Source of the DNA: CAYQEU01 sp964532005
GTDB lineage: Bacteria > Patescibacteriota > Doudnabacteria > UBA920
Reading direction: 5' to 3'
DNA: 47,920 nucleotides
Assembly: GCA_964532005.1 (NCBI GenBank)
Contig: CAZHER010000008.1
Coordinates: 1-47,920 of the forward strand
Part shown: in pieces, positions 41,268 to 47,920 of the stretch
Numbering within the stretch: the first letter of the stretch is position 1
Layout of the letters: the number at the start of each line of letters is the position of its first letter
Made by a program: the position numbers and the translations under genes
The notes under the pieces: model-generated
The model's database searches: none
What the model saw: only the letters and a program-made list of their open reading frames with translations
What the model was told of the DNA's origin: nothing

Positions 41268-42299
41268 TTAAAGGATTGTTCGGACTTCGTCTAGGGTGGG
41301 CATTCCACCATAGCCACCAATCCCGCCAATGTTCTTTGCCGCAACGAAATTGCCCACTTCAAGGCATTTTCTAATCGGCAACTTGTTCAAAAGCCCGTAA
41401 ACGAACCCGACGCTAAACGCGTCGCCCGCACCATCGGTGTCAATGACTTCAGCAGGGTAGGCATCACGATGATAATATTTCATCACCTTTGAATTACTCA
41501 CCCGGCCGATGAATACACCGTTCTTGTCCTGGGTAATGATGATGCGTTTCGGACCCATACCGGCGATGATCTCAGCCATTTTTTCAAGATCGCCGTTGGC
41601 AACGTTGGTGAGCATTTCTGCTTCTTCAAGGTTGACCTGCAATATATGAGTCATTCTGAACAAAACCCGAATGCCCATCTCATTGACGCCCTGAAATAGC
41701 GAGGAGTTCGGTACAAGCAAGTTATCTGTTCTTGACCAGGTGAATAACCTAGTCATGAGGTCGACCTCAGACTGCCGAACGCCAGTCGCCAAAACAAACC
41801 GATATGACTTGTTGTTGAGCAATGACATGGCCAGTTCTGTGGGAAGAGAGTAAGGGGGTTTGTAATTAAACAGCGTAGTCATAGCGTCATCGCCATGCTC
41901 TAAACAAGCGATGGTCACAGGTGTTCCAGCTCCGCGGGGGATTTCCATGAAAGGTATACCACCCTCATTAAAACTCTCCTTAAGCTGGCTGGCAAACATA
42001 TCGTTGCCAACTGCGCCCATAATCCCAGTTGACACACCAAGGCGCGTCAAGCCGTAAGCCACATTGTAAGACGACCCTGCAGATGCCGGGACGAACCCAT
42101 CGTTCATATCAATGCGAAGCGGGTTGTTCCCATTCACATGAATAATGAACTGTTTATTACTGTGGTCTATGTGCAATTCGTGCACTTCGACCTTTCGACC
42201 CCGGAACTCTGCCGGAATCGTTTTTTTGTCAACGAATACCGACAGCGACGCATTCAGCGACGGTGCTGCCAAAACGTCAAAATTATTTAACTCTACCAT
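41268..42299 (-). CDS. PfkB-family carbohydrate kinase
   Basis: A 343-residue ribokinase/PfkB-type kinase. The N-terminal part contains GSSYNVAYGLTRLGVSTGIMGAVGNDMFA (substrate-binding GG-like motif). The C-terminal signature DTDGAGDAFSVGFVYGLL includes the catalytic Asp and the anion hole. ITQDKNGVFI precedes it. Substrate is not clear (ribose, fructose-phosphate, nucleoside). The ATG has an SD (GGAGG) and visibly higher GC. It resembles but is not identical to the second PfkB at 44639-45559. Confidence 0.9.
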   Translation of the reverse strand: MVELNNFDVLAAPSLNASLSVFVDKKTIPAEFRGRKVEVHELHIDHSNKQFIIHVNGNNPLRIDMNDGFVPASAGSSYNVAYGLTRLGVSTGIMGAVGNDMFASQLKESFNEGGIPFMEIPRGAGTPVTIACLEHGDDAMTTLFNYKPPYSLPTELAMSLLNNKSYRFVLATGVRQSEVDLMTRLFTWSRTDNLLVPNSSLFQGVNEMGIRVLFRMTHILQVNLEEAEMLTNVANGDLEKMAEIIAGMGPKRIIITQDKNGVFIGRVSNSKVMKYYHRDAYPAEVIDTDGAGDAFSVGFVYGLLNKLPIRKCLEVGNFVAAKNIGGIGGYGGMPTLDEVRTIL

Positions 42300-42410
42300 T
42301 GTTTCCTCCGTAATATACTATAATGTGCACCGTTGTTATGAACACGGGGGTCGCCTATATGATTCAGCACCTACTGAAATATAGAAAACCTGTATATTCA
42401 TAAAACAAAA

Positions 42411-42426
42411 TCCAGTCTAAACTGGA
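42411..42426 (-). terminator. Short hairpin terminator after GlmU-N-like gene
   Basis: Minus strand TCCAGT, loop TTAG, ACTGGA, then TTTTGTTTTATG. A possible promoter TGGACA-17-TATAGT (42461-42433) for the PfkB gene sits just before it, so the hairpin could instead be the 5' end of that transcript. Confidence 0.55.
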
Positions 42427-42432
42427 CCTACT

Positions 42433-42461
42433 ACTATACTATTTTTTTGTATTTTTGTCCA
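42433..42461 (-). promoter_or_regulatory. Possible promoter of the PfkB gene
   Basis: Minus strand TGGACA (42461-42456), 17 bp, TATAGT (42438-42433). The predicted leader of about 128 nt starts with the 6-bp hairpin at 42411-42426. Confidence 0.4.
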
Positions 42462-42470
42462 GACAGCGGT

Positions 42471-43211
42471 CTAGCTTAACAAGCCATGTGCATGTTCCAA
42501 ATGCTCTTTGGTATTGATCCCAAAAACTTCCTCCGGCTGGATTTCCAAAGAATAAATTTGCTCTCCGGTTCGGATGGCCACTTCTATAATATCGGTCAAA
42601 TAATATTCGTGCTGGGCGTTATCGCTGGTAATTGCATCCATATGTTCCCACAACCAGACGGTATTAAACATATAAATACCTGGGTTTACTTCCCGTAGAG
42701 CCTGCTCTTCCGGCAGTGCGTCTTTGTATTCGGTAATTTTCACAATATCACCGGATTCACTGCGAATAATTCTTCCATAATGATTCATTGGCTCATATTT
42801 GCCGTCAAAATTGGGTACAGTAGTTGTGAACATTGACAGTTTGGCATTATTTTTTTGGTGAAGCTCCATCAGCTTTTTTATGCTGGCAGCTTTCACCAAA
42901 GGCATGTCGCCGTATAAAACCACTATGTCGCTTCCTGTAATCTCGGGCTTAGCGCACAACAAAGCATGCGCAGTACCAAGCTGTTCTTCCTGTAAAGCAT
43001 ATCTATATTTAGGACCGGCTACCGAACGCACTTGGTCGTGCTTGTACCCTACAACCAGAACTGTTGGGTCTAGCTCTACTAAATTGCTTATTTCATTCAA
43101 TAAATAGGTTAATACTGGCTTTTCATGCAAAGGGGCTAATACTTTGGGAATCTCCATATCTCCCATGCGAGTACCCTTGCCTGCTGCCAATATGACAATT
43201 TGAGGGTTCAT
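42471..43211 (-). CDS. GlmU-N-like nucleotidyltransferase
   Basis: A 246-residue single-domain NTP transferase. LAAGKGTRMGDMEIPKVLAP (nucleotide binding), QEEQLGTAHALLCAK, VVLYGDMPLV (metal Asp), NHYGRIIRS, VNPGIYMFN and DNAQHEYYLTDIIEVA match the uridyltransferase half of GlmU. The left-handed beta-helix acetyltransferase half is absent. It probably makes UDP-GlcNAc or a related nucleotide sugar for envelope synthesis; acetylation would then be done by another protein. A TATAAT lies about 13 bp before the ATG. Confidence 0.9.
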   Translation of the reverse strand: MNPQIVILAAGKGTRMGDMEIPKVLAPLHEKPVLTYLLNEISNLVELDPTVLVVGYKHDQVRSVAGPKYRYALQEEQLGTAHALLCAKPEITGSDIVVLYGDMPLVKAASIKKLMELHQKNNAKLSMFTTTVPNFDGKYEPMNHYGRIIRSESGDIVKITEYKDALPEEQALREVNPGIYMFNTVWLWEHMDAITSDNAQHEYYLTDIIEVAIRTGEQIYSLEIQPEEVFGINTKEHLEHAHGLLS

Positions 43212-43223
43212 AATACTAAAAGA

Positions 43224-43229
43224 ATTATA
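43224..43229 (-). promoter_or_regulatory. -10 element of the GlmU-N-like gene
   Basis: Minus strand TATAAT (43229-43224). The predicted start near 43217 gives a leader of only about 6 nt; no SD. Confidence 0.45.
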
Positions 43230-43240
43230 CTCTTTTATTT

Positions 43241-43282
43241 AAAAAAGGGAAGCTGGGGCAAGGTGGTCAATCTTGCTCCAGC
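43241..43282 (-). terminator. Terminator overlapping the 3' end of yvcK
   Basis: Minus strand GCTGGAGCAAG / CTTGCCCCAGC (43282-43272 and 43262-43252) followed by TTCCCTTTTTT. The 5' arm is coding sequence of the last codons of yvcK. Confidence 0.75.
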
Positions 43283-44217
43283 AAGTCTTGGATTGCCCTA
43301 GCCAACCGCTTAGGGTTATGCCGGGCAAATTCCGATTTCGGTTGGACAAACTGACGCTTGATTACCTGGCGACCATTCCAGGAATCAGGAACGTCAATTT
43401 CTACTGGCGTTGAGTGTTCCGCTCCGTAAGCCTCGAGTAAGTGCGCCGGCACTGACTTGTTGCACAAGACAATGTCAACTTTCCTGTTGATACGAGCTTC
43501 AATCTGAGAAACAAAACTGCTAACAGCCCAATTAGGAGTTTCCTTTGGATGTGTCGTTACATTAACCACAAACACGATCTTCTTGTCCTTCAACGCATCG
43601 CTCATCCCTTCGACGAGCAGACAAGCGATGAGTGAAGTATAGAAACTTCCTGGACCGATAACAATTAAATCAGCTTCGCGAATTGCTCCCAGGGCTTCGG
43701 GCAGTATTTTGCATGCCGGTTTCAGAAAAACCCGCACCAACTTTTCACTGTCGTCCGCTTTATTTTTCGGATCGTAGAACCATTCTTCAATGTCTCCTTC
43801 CCCGGAAATAACACGGCGATTGGTTTCTGCAAACAAGTTTGCTTCATCCAGCGAAGCCGGCAAAACAAACCCTGAACACCGAAGAAGTTCCTGCATATTT
43901 TTTATTGCCGCCAGATAGCCAATGGTTTGTGCCATACCTGTTAGCATATAATGCCCGGGAACACTGCCGTCAGTAAAACGATAATAAAGAAGCTCTTCTG
44001 CAACTTCTGGCAAATGAGAAAAAGCTAATAACAATTTCATCACATCGCCGGGAGGTAGAACACCTCGTTCGTTGCGAAGGAAACCGGAAAACCCTCCAGA
44101 ATCCGCCATACTGACCACAGCAGTAACATCATGAGACTTTGTCAGCCCAATTCGTCGCAGTCCTCTGGCAAGAGTGGAAAGTCCGGTTCCTCCGCCGATT
44201 ATAACTATTTTTTTCAT
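43267..44217 (-). CDS. yvcK: YvcK/CofD-like gluconeogenesis factor
   Basis: A 316-residue UPF0052/CofD-family protein. IGGGTGLSTLARGLR (nucleotide-binding loop), VVSMADSGGFSGFLRNERGVLPPGDVMKLLLA, GHYMLTGMAQTIGYLAAI, LIVIGPGSFYTSLIACLLVEGM, and NVTTHPKETPNW are typical. YvcK proteins bind UDP-GlcNAc and steer carbon into cell-wall precursors on gluconeogenic media. SD GGAGGA precedes the ATG. It follows the Zn-ribbon gene, with a hairpin between them, in the PfkB cluster. Confidence 0.92.
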   Translation of the reverse strand: MKKIVIIGGGTGLSTLARGLRRIGLTKSHDVTAVVSMADSGGFSGFLRNERGVLPPGDVMKLLLAFSHLPEVAEELLYYRFTDGSVPGHYMLTGMAQTIGYLAAIKNMQELLRCSGFVLPASLDEANLFAETNRRVISGEGDIEEWFYDPKNKADDSEKLVRVFLKPACKILPEALGAIREADLIVIGPGSFYTSLIACLLVEGMSDALKDKKIVFVVNVTTHPKETPNWAVSSFVSQIEARINRKVDIVLCNKSVPAHLLEAYGAEHSTPVEIDVPDSWNGRQVIKRQFVQPKSEFARHNPKRLARAIQDLLEQD

Positions 44218-44236
44218 TTTTCCTCCGGAAATGAAA

Positions 44237-44268
44237 GAAAGGCAGGCCGCGGGCGGACACTGCCTTTC
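44237..44268 (-). terminator. Hairpin between the zinc-ribbon gene and yvcK
   Basis: Minus strand GAAAGGCAG / CTGCCTTTC with a GC-rich 14-nt loop, then TTTCATTT, ending 20 nt before the yvcK start. It may attenuate the transcript or partly terminate it. Confidence 0.6.
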
Positions 44269-44291
44269 AATCGGTTAATGTTGATGTGTTT

Positions 44292-44627
44292 TTAGCCGAT
44301 CGGCGAAGCGGAGTCCAAAAAACTCATCCGCTCTTTTGCCAACTGGTCCACCAATTCCTGCTCCTCGCCGAACTGCTGGGGGTATGCGAACCCGCAGTCT
44401 TCGAGATTCAGGCAAACCCAAAAATTATAACCTTTGGGTCCTTGGTAGAGAGCCATGTCGCCGTCTCGACAGAAGTAGCGCGAGCAAACAGCGCACGCCT
44501 TGAACCTTCCGTCAATGCGATTAAGCACAAAACCGCTCAAGTCGAACGTGCCGTTTTCCACGACGCACGTCACGATGCGATCGCGAGTATTTTCACCCGC
44601 GGGGATTTCCAAAGTTTCTTTGTTCAC
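44292..44627 (-). CDS. Small Cys-rich (zinc-ribbon-like) protein
   Basis: A 111-residue soluble protein with a probable zinc site: ACAVCSRYFC (CxxC plus a further Cys) and WVCLNLEDCGFAYP. The C-terminal helix is acidic. Not recognised. It starts at GTG 44627, with AGGAG 7 nt upstream, and lies 11 nt after the PfkB kinase stop, so it is in that operon. It could be a metal-dependent regulator or chaperone of the cluster; this is speculation. Confidence 0.65.
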   Translation of the reverse strand: MNKETLEIPAGENTRDRIVTCVVENGTFDLSGFVLNRIDGRFKACAVCSRYFCRDGDMALYQGPKGYNFWVCLNLEDCGFAYPQQFGEEQELVDQLAKERMSFLDSASPIG

Positions 44628-44638
44628 TTTATATCTCC

Positions 44639-45559
44639 TTATATCTCTTCTTTCGAAAATTGTTCCATATCCGCGGCGGTAACTGTGTTGCTACCCCCGA
44701 CCTTTGTAACAGCGATACCCGCGACAAAGGATCCAAATTTCGCCGCATCGGTCGCGGACTCGCCGGTTGCATACCGGGTCAAAAAACTTGCCAAGAATGC
44801 GTCTCCTGCGCCGGTAGCATCCACTTCGGGACCTAACATGCAAGCAGGAATATTGGCTCGTTTGCGTTTGCTGTCGCTGACAACAACGCCGTCAGCCCCA
44901 CGGGTGACAATTATCACCTTGGGACCAAAACTGTGCAGTTTGTCCAGTGCTGTTTGGGTAACCAAACTTTTTCCGGCATAGGCTGCATATTCTTTTTCGT
45001 TCATGCAGACTACGTCGGTGCTTGCCAAAACAGATTGAAACAAACTTTTGTCAGCTGTCAGCTCTGCTCTTGGGTTCAACACCCTCAAACATTTTGCTGC
45101 AGTAAACGCTGCCAAAACCAATGGTATTTCTTCCGGCATAATGCCAGTCATCACCACCGCATTAAATCCATCGCTTTGAACGAGTTTGCGGACGCGGGCT
45201 TTGGGTATATGCTCATACTTACTTTTGAAAGAGTCCAAAGTTCGCTTATTCGTGCCGTTTGTTTCCAACACAACATGAGCAAACGAAGTTCCTTCGCGGC
45301 AAGGTATGGCAGTAAACTCGCCTTTTAGTCGGTCGCGAATCTGAAGCTCAAGAACATTGGCTTCAAAATCTTTGCCGACCGTGGCTGCCAAATGAACCTC
45401 TACCCCCAAGACTTCTGCCTGTAGAGCAAAGTTCACGCTCGTTCCGCCGATTCCATTGATTACCCGTTCAAGCTTTCGCTTTTCTCGGGACGAATCGCTG
45501 GTAAAGCAGGTTGTTTCCCGGTTAGCCGAAAGGCCAACCAAAAACTTAGCCATCAACAT
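44639..45559 (-). CDS. PfkB-family carbohydrate kinase
   Basis: A 306-residue ribokinase-type kinase. INGIGGTSVNFALQAEVLGVEVHLAATVGKD carries the GG substrate motif, and DATGAGDAFLASFLTRYATG the catalytic Asp and anion hole. IIVTRGADGVVV lies between. Strong SD (GGGAGGAG, 7 nt before the ATG). It heads an operon with the zinc-ribbon gene and perhaps yvcK. Substrate unknown. Confidence 0.9.
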   Translation of the reverse strand: MLMAKFLVGLSANRETTCFTSDSSREKRKLERVINGIGGTSVNFALQAEVLGVEVHLAATVGKDFEANVLELQIRDRLKGEFTAIPCREGTSFAHVVLETNGTNKRTLDSFKSKYEHIPKARVRKLVQSDGFNAVVMTGIMPEEIPLVLAAFTAAKCLRVLNPRAELTADKSLFQSVLASTDVVCMNEKEYAAYAGKSLVTQTALDKLHSFGPKVIIVTRGADGVVVSDSKRKRANIPACMLGPEVDATGAGDAFLASFLTRYATGESATDAAKFGSFVAGIAVTKVGGSNTVTAADMEQFSKEEI

Positions 45560-45687
45560 AAAATTTCTCCTCCCGAGATTTTTGTAAAAGAACTATGATT
45601 GCTGCTGAAGGAAACGATTTCCCTTCATGGGCCTGCAGGCAATTTATTGCCTGTCAGATTCACAAAGAGAATAATTTCAAATTCTTG

Positions 45688-46437
45688 TTATATATTTTCC
45701 CACAGAGATTTGAAAACTGTTACCTGCGTCTCATAAATCCCTTGATTCTCTACCACCACGCCCATGGGTTGCCCCTTGTCATCTAAACTAATATGAGCAA
45801 CTTTACCGTCATACATTAAATCATAGGTAGCGCGAGTAGGCACCTCATTGCTAATTGAAAGCCATTTACGTTCATCCAAGCCAGCAGTATCACCACCCTT
45901 GCCCAAAGCAATGGTCTGTACGGCAATTCCAAGCTTTATCCTTTTTTTGGTGAAGTCCGGCATGGCTTCATAAACATCATCACGCAGGGAAAGGGAAGAA
46001 TATACAAAATATTTTTTTTCTTTGGCAGCAGACATAGCAGTTAGGACGTCCTCTAAAATTTGCCGGATCCCCTTTACTCCTTCATACAAACGAACTTGTG
46101 GACGACCACCTTCGCGTTCAAACATTGTTTTAAGCTCTGGAAGATTTTCTTTTATTTCTTCCTGCAATTTTCCAATTTGTCTTTGACGATCTTCTAAAGC
46201 AGATACTAATTTTTCAGGAGACTCGGCAGCAAAATGCTGGTGGGTTTCGGTGTTGTAGTAGGTAATAAGACCTTGTTCCATTAAAGAACGCAAGATGTCA
46301 TAGGTAGTGCCTCGGTTCACTTTGGACTTTTGTGCCAAAACACGCACAGGGGACGGACCCAGTTCAATGAGCGTTGTATAGACTGCGATTTCTTTGTCTC
46401 CTAGTCCAAAATTTTTCAACAATGTTTGAATATGCAT
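45688..46437 (-). CDS. TrmB-family transcriptional regulator
   Basis: A 249-residue TrmB-like protein. Winged HTH at about 10-70 (LGDKEIAVYTTLIELGPSPVRVLAQKSKVNRGTTYDILRSL), a coiled coil at about 78-108 (ALEDRQRQIGKLQEEIKENLPELK), then a regulatory domain with VRLYEGVKGIRQILEDVL. TrmB proteins repress or activate sugar uptake and metabolism genes in archaea and some bacteria. Being directly upstream of a PfkB kinase operon, it may control it in response to a sugar; that is inference. No SD, unlike the kinases. Confidence 0.88.
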   Translation of the reverse strand: MHIQTLLKNFGLGDKEIAVYTTLIELGPSPVRVLAQKSKVNRGTTYDILRSLMEQGLITYYNTETHQHFAAESPEKLVSALEDRQRQIGKLQEEIKENLPELKTMFEREGGRPQVRLYEGVKGIRQILEDVLTAMSAAKEKKYFVYSSLSLRDDVYEAMPDFTKKRIKLGIAVQTIALGKGGDTAGLDERKWLSISNEVPTRATYDLMYDGKVAHISLDDKGQPMGVVVENQGIYETQVTVFKSLWENI

Positions 46438-46605
46438 ATATTTTTAGTAATTTTTGTTTATATTAAACGCCCTTCCATCATATACTTTTTCTTTCATTTT
46501 GTCAATTTTTTTTCTACACTTTATATCATTATATAATATCTGCTTTATTTAAAAGGAAAAATATATAGTATAATATACATAAAATTTCTACAATTTCTTA
46601 AAACG

Positions 46606-46635
46606 AAAAACCTCTCCGGTAAAGGAGAGGTTTTT
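46606..46635 (-). terminator. rRNA operon terminator
   Basis: Minus strand AAAAACCTCTCC / GGAGAGGTTTTT with a 6-nt loop, 6 nt beyond the 5S 3' end. Confidence 0.92.
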
Positions 46636-46641
46636 CATAAA

Positions 46642-46754
46642 TGGGCAGCTACCTACTTTTCCACCCGCATGCACGGGAGTATCATCGGCACAAGCTCGTT
46701 TTACTGCTGAGTTCGGGAAGGGATCAGGTAGGGCCAAGCCGTAAATGCCACCCA
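46642..46754 (-). rRNA. rrf: 5S ribosomal RNA
   Basis: About 113 nt. The core CCTGATCCCTTCCCGAACTC, GCCGATGATACTCCC and GTGGAAAAGTAGG are characteristic, and the ends TGGGTGGC/GCTGCCCA close helix I. Ends are set by that pairing, so are accurate within a few bases. Confidence 0.92.
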
Positions 46755-46984
46755 AGCATTGCCAGCACCGAAGTGTTTCCAAAGCTTGAACGACATTTAG
46801 TTTCGCCTAACTCTAAGGTTTGACGAAACTAATTAAATTATTGCTAATGAGCATGAAGAATGCGGCTAAAGCCACAATCGACAAAGTCATAGCAACAACT
46901 TTTATTCGTTGTTTTAACATGTATTTTTTTAAGAACTTAGTTTTTAACAAAAACTAGAAAAGATAATCCTATAAAGATTATTAA
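46755..46984 (-). other. 23S-5S spacer
   Basis: AT-rich spacer of about 230 bp. No tRNA was found. It includes an inverted repeat TTTCGCCTAACTCTAAGGT near TTTGACGAAAC (46799-46829), possibly an RNA processing stem. Confidence 0.6.
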
Positions 46985-47920
46985 ACTTTCGATTGATTAG
47001 TATCGCTCGGCTCAACATATTACTATGCTTACACCTGCAACCTATAAAATCGCCGCAATTTTTAATCCAGGCAAGCCCTTCATAAAAATTACATTGATTG
47101 AAATACGCGGTAGTCTTCCGCGAATCTTCCGGGATTGCTCCCAACGAAACCTAGTTTTGTGGACAGCTTCGCGCTTATATGCTTTCAGCGCTTATCTTAA
47201 CTCGACCTAGCTACCCCGCCATGCTCCTGATGGAACAACGGGTACACCAGAGGTCGATACATCTCGGTCCTCTCGTACTAGAGATGTGACCACTCAAGTT
47301 TCGTACACCCACAGCAGATAAGGACCAAACTGTCTCACGACGTTTTGAACCCAGCTCGCGTACCACTTTAATATGCGAACAGCATAACCCTTGGGAGCTT
47401 CTTCACCCCCAGGATGTGATGAGCCGACATCGTACATAATTCCAATATTTCTATTGGTGCAGACTATATCTTCTTCTTGTCAGCGGCCTTAGACCAAATG
47501 AGAAAATGCCCATTTAAATCATAGCCTGCCTGTATATTGCTATAGACAAGAGTCGGCGTATTACCTTGATTGCCAATGCAAACTTCAAAGTCTCCTCTTT
47601 CGAGTCAGTCGTTACGGGGTCAATCCACTAAACTAATAATGGACGACTTCCCACGGTATTTCCGTGTAATACATTTCTGTTGCTACCACAATATTACTTA
47701 CGGGTTCACCGTTATAAGCCGAATTTATTTATCTTTCACTAATTTTATCTACAGTATCTTTCGGATACTATAAGACGGAAGAAAGACCACAGTATGAGAT
47801 TACTCTCATAGCACCCCGATATGTTAAGGTGCCAAACCCTCTCGTCGATGTGGACTCTTGGAGAGGATCAGCCTGTTATCCCTAGAGTAACTTTTATCCG
47901 TTGGGCTTTGCGTCTTCCAC
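46985..47920 (-). rRNA. rrl: 23S ribosomal RNA, 3' part, interrupted by an intron
   Basis: The 3' portion of 23S, cut by the window end. Recognisable on the minus strand: GGGATAACAGGCTGAT (domain V), GAGTCC-ACATCGACG, GTTTGGCACCT, then the intron, CGATGTCGGCTCATCACATCC, TGAGACAGTTTGGTCC, TCTAGTACGAGAGGACC (sarcin-ricin loop) and GCTGAAAGCAT. The 3' end near 46985 is approximate. Confidence 0.93.
47433..47826 (-). ncRNA. Group I intron in 23S rRNA at position 2500
   Basis: A 394-nt insertion between U2500 and C2501 (E. coli numbering). P1: exon GCACCU pairs with internal guide GGGUGC, with the U-G wobble at the 5' splice site. P10: exon CGAUGU pairs with AUAUCG just upstream in the guide. P2 hairpin AUGAGA-GUAA-UCUCAU (GNRA loop). 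P7: R strand ACGACUGA (plus-strand 47605-47612), S strand AAGAUAUAGUC (47462-47472). P9: CCAAUA-GAAA-UAUUGG (47442-47457). No ORF of note. The 3' terminal base is A, not G. Confidence 0.9.

Noticed and set aside
45600..45660. Hairpins CAGGCAA/TTGCCTG and GAAGG/CCTTC upstream of the PfkB operon as a riboswitch
   Set aside because: Only simple stems are visible, with no conserved riboswitch core that I can recognise.
47570..47773. 67-codon ORF in the 23S intron as a homing endonuclease
   Set aside because: Too short, no LAGLIDADG, GIY-YIG or HNH motif, and on the strand opposite to the rRNA; the intron appears ORF-less.
1..47920. CRISPR arrays, transposases or insertion-sequence ends
   Set aside because: No regularly spaced repeats, DDE/HUH transposase genes or terminal inverted repeats were seen.

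Overview
The window looks like a chromosomal contig from a Candidate Phyla Radiation (Patescibacteria, Parcubacteria-like) bacterium. Supporting signs are a prepilin of the typical short Parcubacteria form, many small membrane proteins of DUF families, an XRE-HTH/MurA fusion, an EndoQ-type PHP nuclease, TrmB-type regulation, almost no Shine-Dalgarno (SD) sequences on ordinary genes, and a 23S rRNA gene interrupted by a group I intron. Two runs of N (3966-3975 and 33438-33537) show a scaffolded draft assembly. The lineage is inferred from gene style; no 16S rRNA or marker tree is available here.

Layout. 1-3.5 kb: an AT-rich accessory segment with a gene II/X-type rolling-circle replication protein, an excisionase-like HTH protein whose promoter holds a perfect tandem 10-mer, and a small-ORF/HEPN-like pair. 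3.5-9.1 kb: DUF1428, DUF1761, a type IV pilin-like protein, an orphan histidine kinase with three membrane proteins, DUF1294 and an EEP-family hydrolase. 9.1-18.1 kb: an ABC-F ATPase with a terminator-like hairpin in its leader, an operon for covalent-flavin electron transfer (SWIM, FMN-binding, ApbE, RnfD/NqrB-FNR fusion), a P-type cation ATPase and a beta-CASP metallo-beta-lactamase. 18.1-23.8 kb: an ECF sigma factor coupled to a 1695-residue membrane-anchored alpha-2-macroglobulin-like protein. 24-28 kb: HTH-MurA fusion, a second HTH protein and a two-component pair. 28-32 kb: a LysM-like envelope protein, cupin, alpha/beta hydrolase and a membrane protein. 32-36.4 kb: dnaG-rpoD with a repeat-rich RpoD N-terminus, then DoxX. 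36.5-46.4 kb: tRNA-Ser, two unknown membrane proteins, EndoQ with an ATPSC-KMT-like methyltransferase, an inositol-phosphatase family protein, two PfkB kinases, a GlmU-N-like nucleotidyltransferase, YvcK, a zinc-ribbon-like protein and a TrmB regulator. 46.6-47.9 kb: the 5S gene and the 3' part of 23S, on the minus strand.

Two gene-expression styles coexist. Most genes lack an SD; several have an extended -10 (TGnTATAAT or close) placed so that the transcript should start on the A of the ATG, which means leaderless mRNAs (8069, 10706, 13963; 40434 with a plain -10). A second group of seven genes or operons (28164-29432, 36716-37444, 37646-38485, 41268-42299, 43267-44217, 44292-44627, 44639-45559) looks richer in GC, has clear SD sequences, and in four cases has -35/-10 promoters with exactly 17-bp spacing and long leaders.

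Most noteworthy: the 394-nt ORF-less group I intron at 23S position 2500 (E. coli numbering) that appears to end in A instead of the near-universal G; the sigma factor/macroglobulin pair; the HTH-MurA fusion with a palindrome in its own leader; the compact flavin redox operon; and the SD-bearing gene class.
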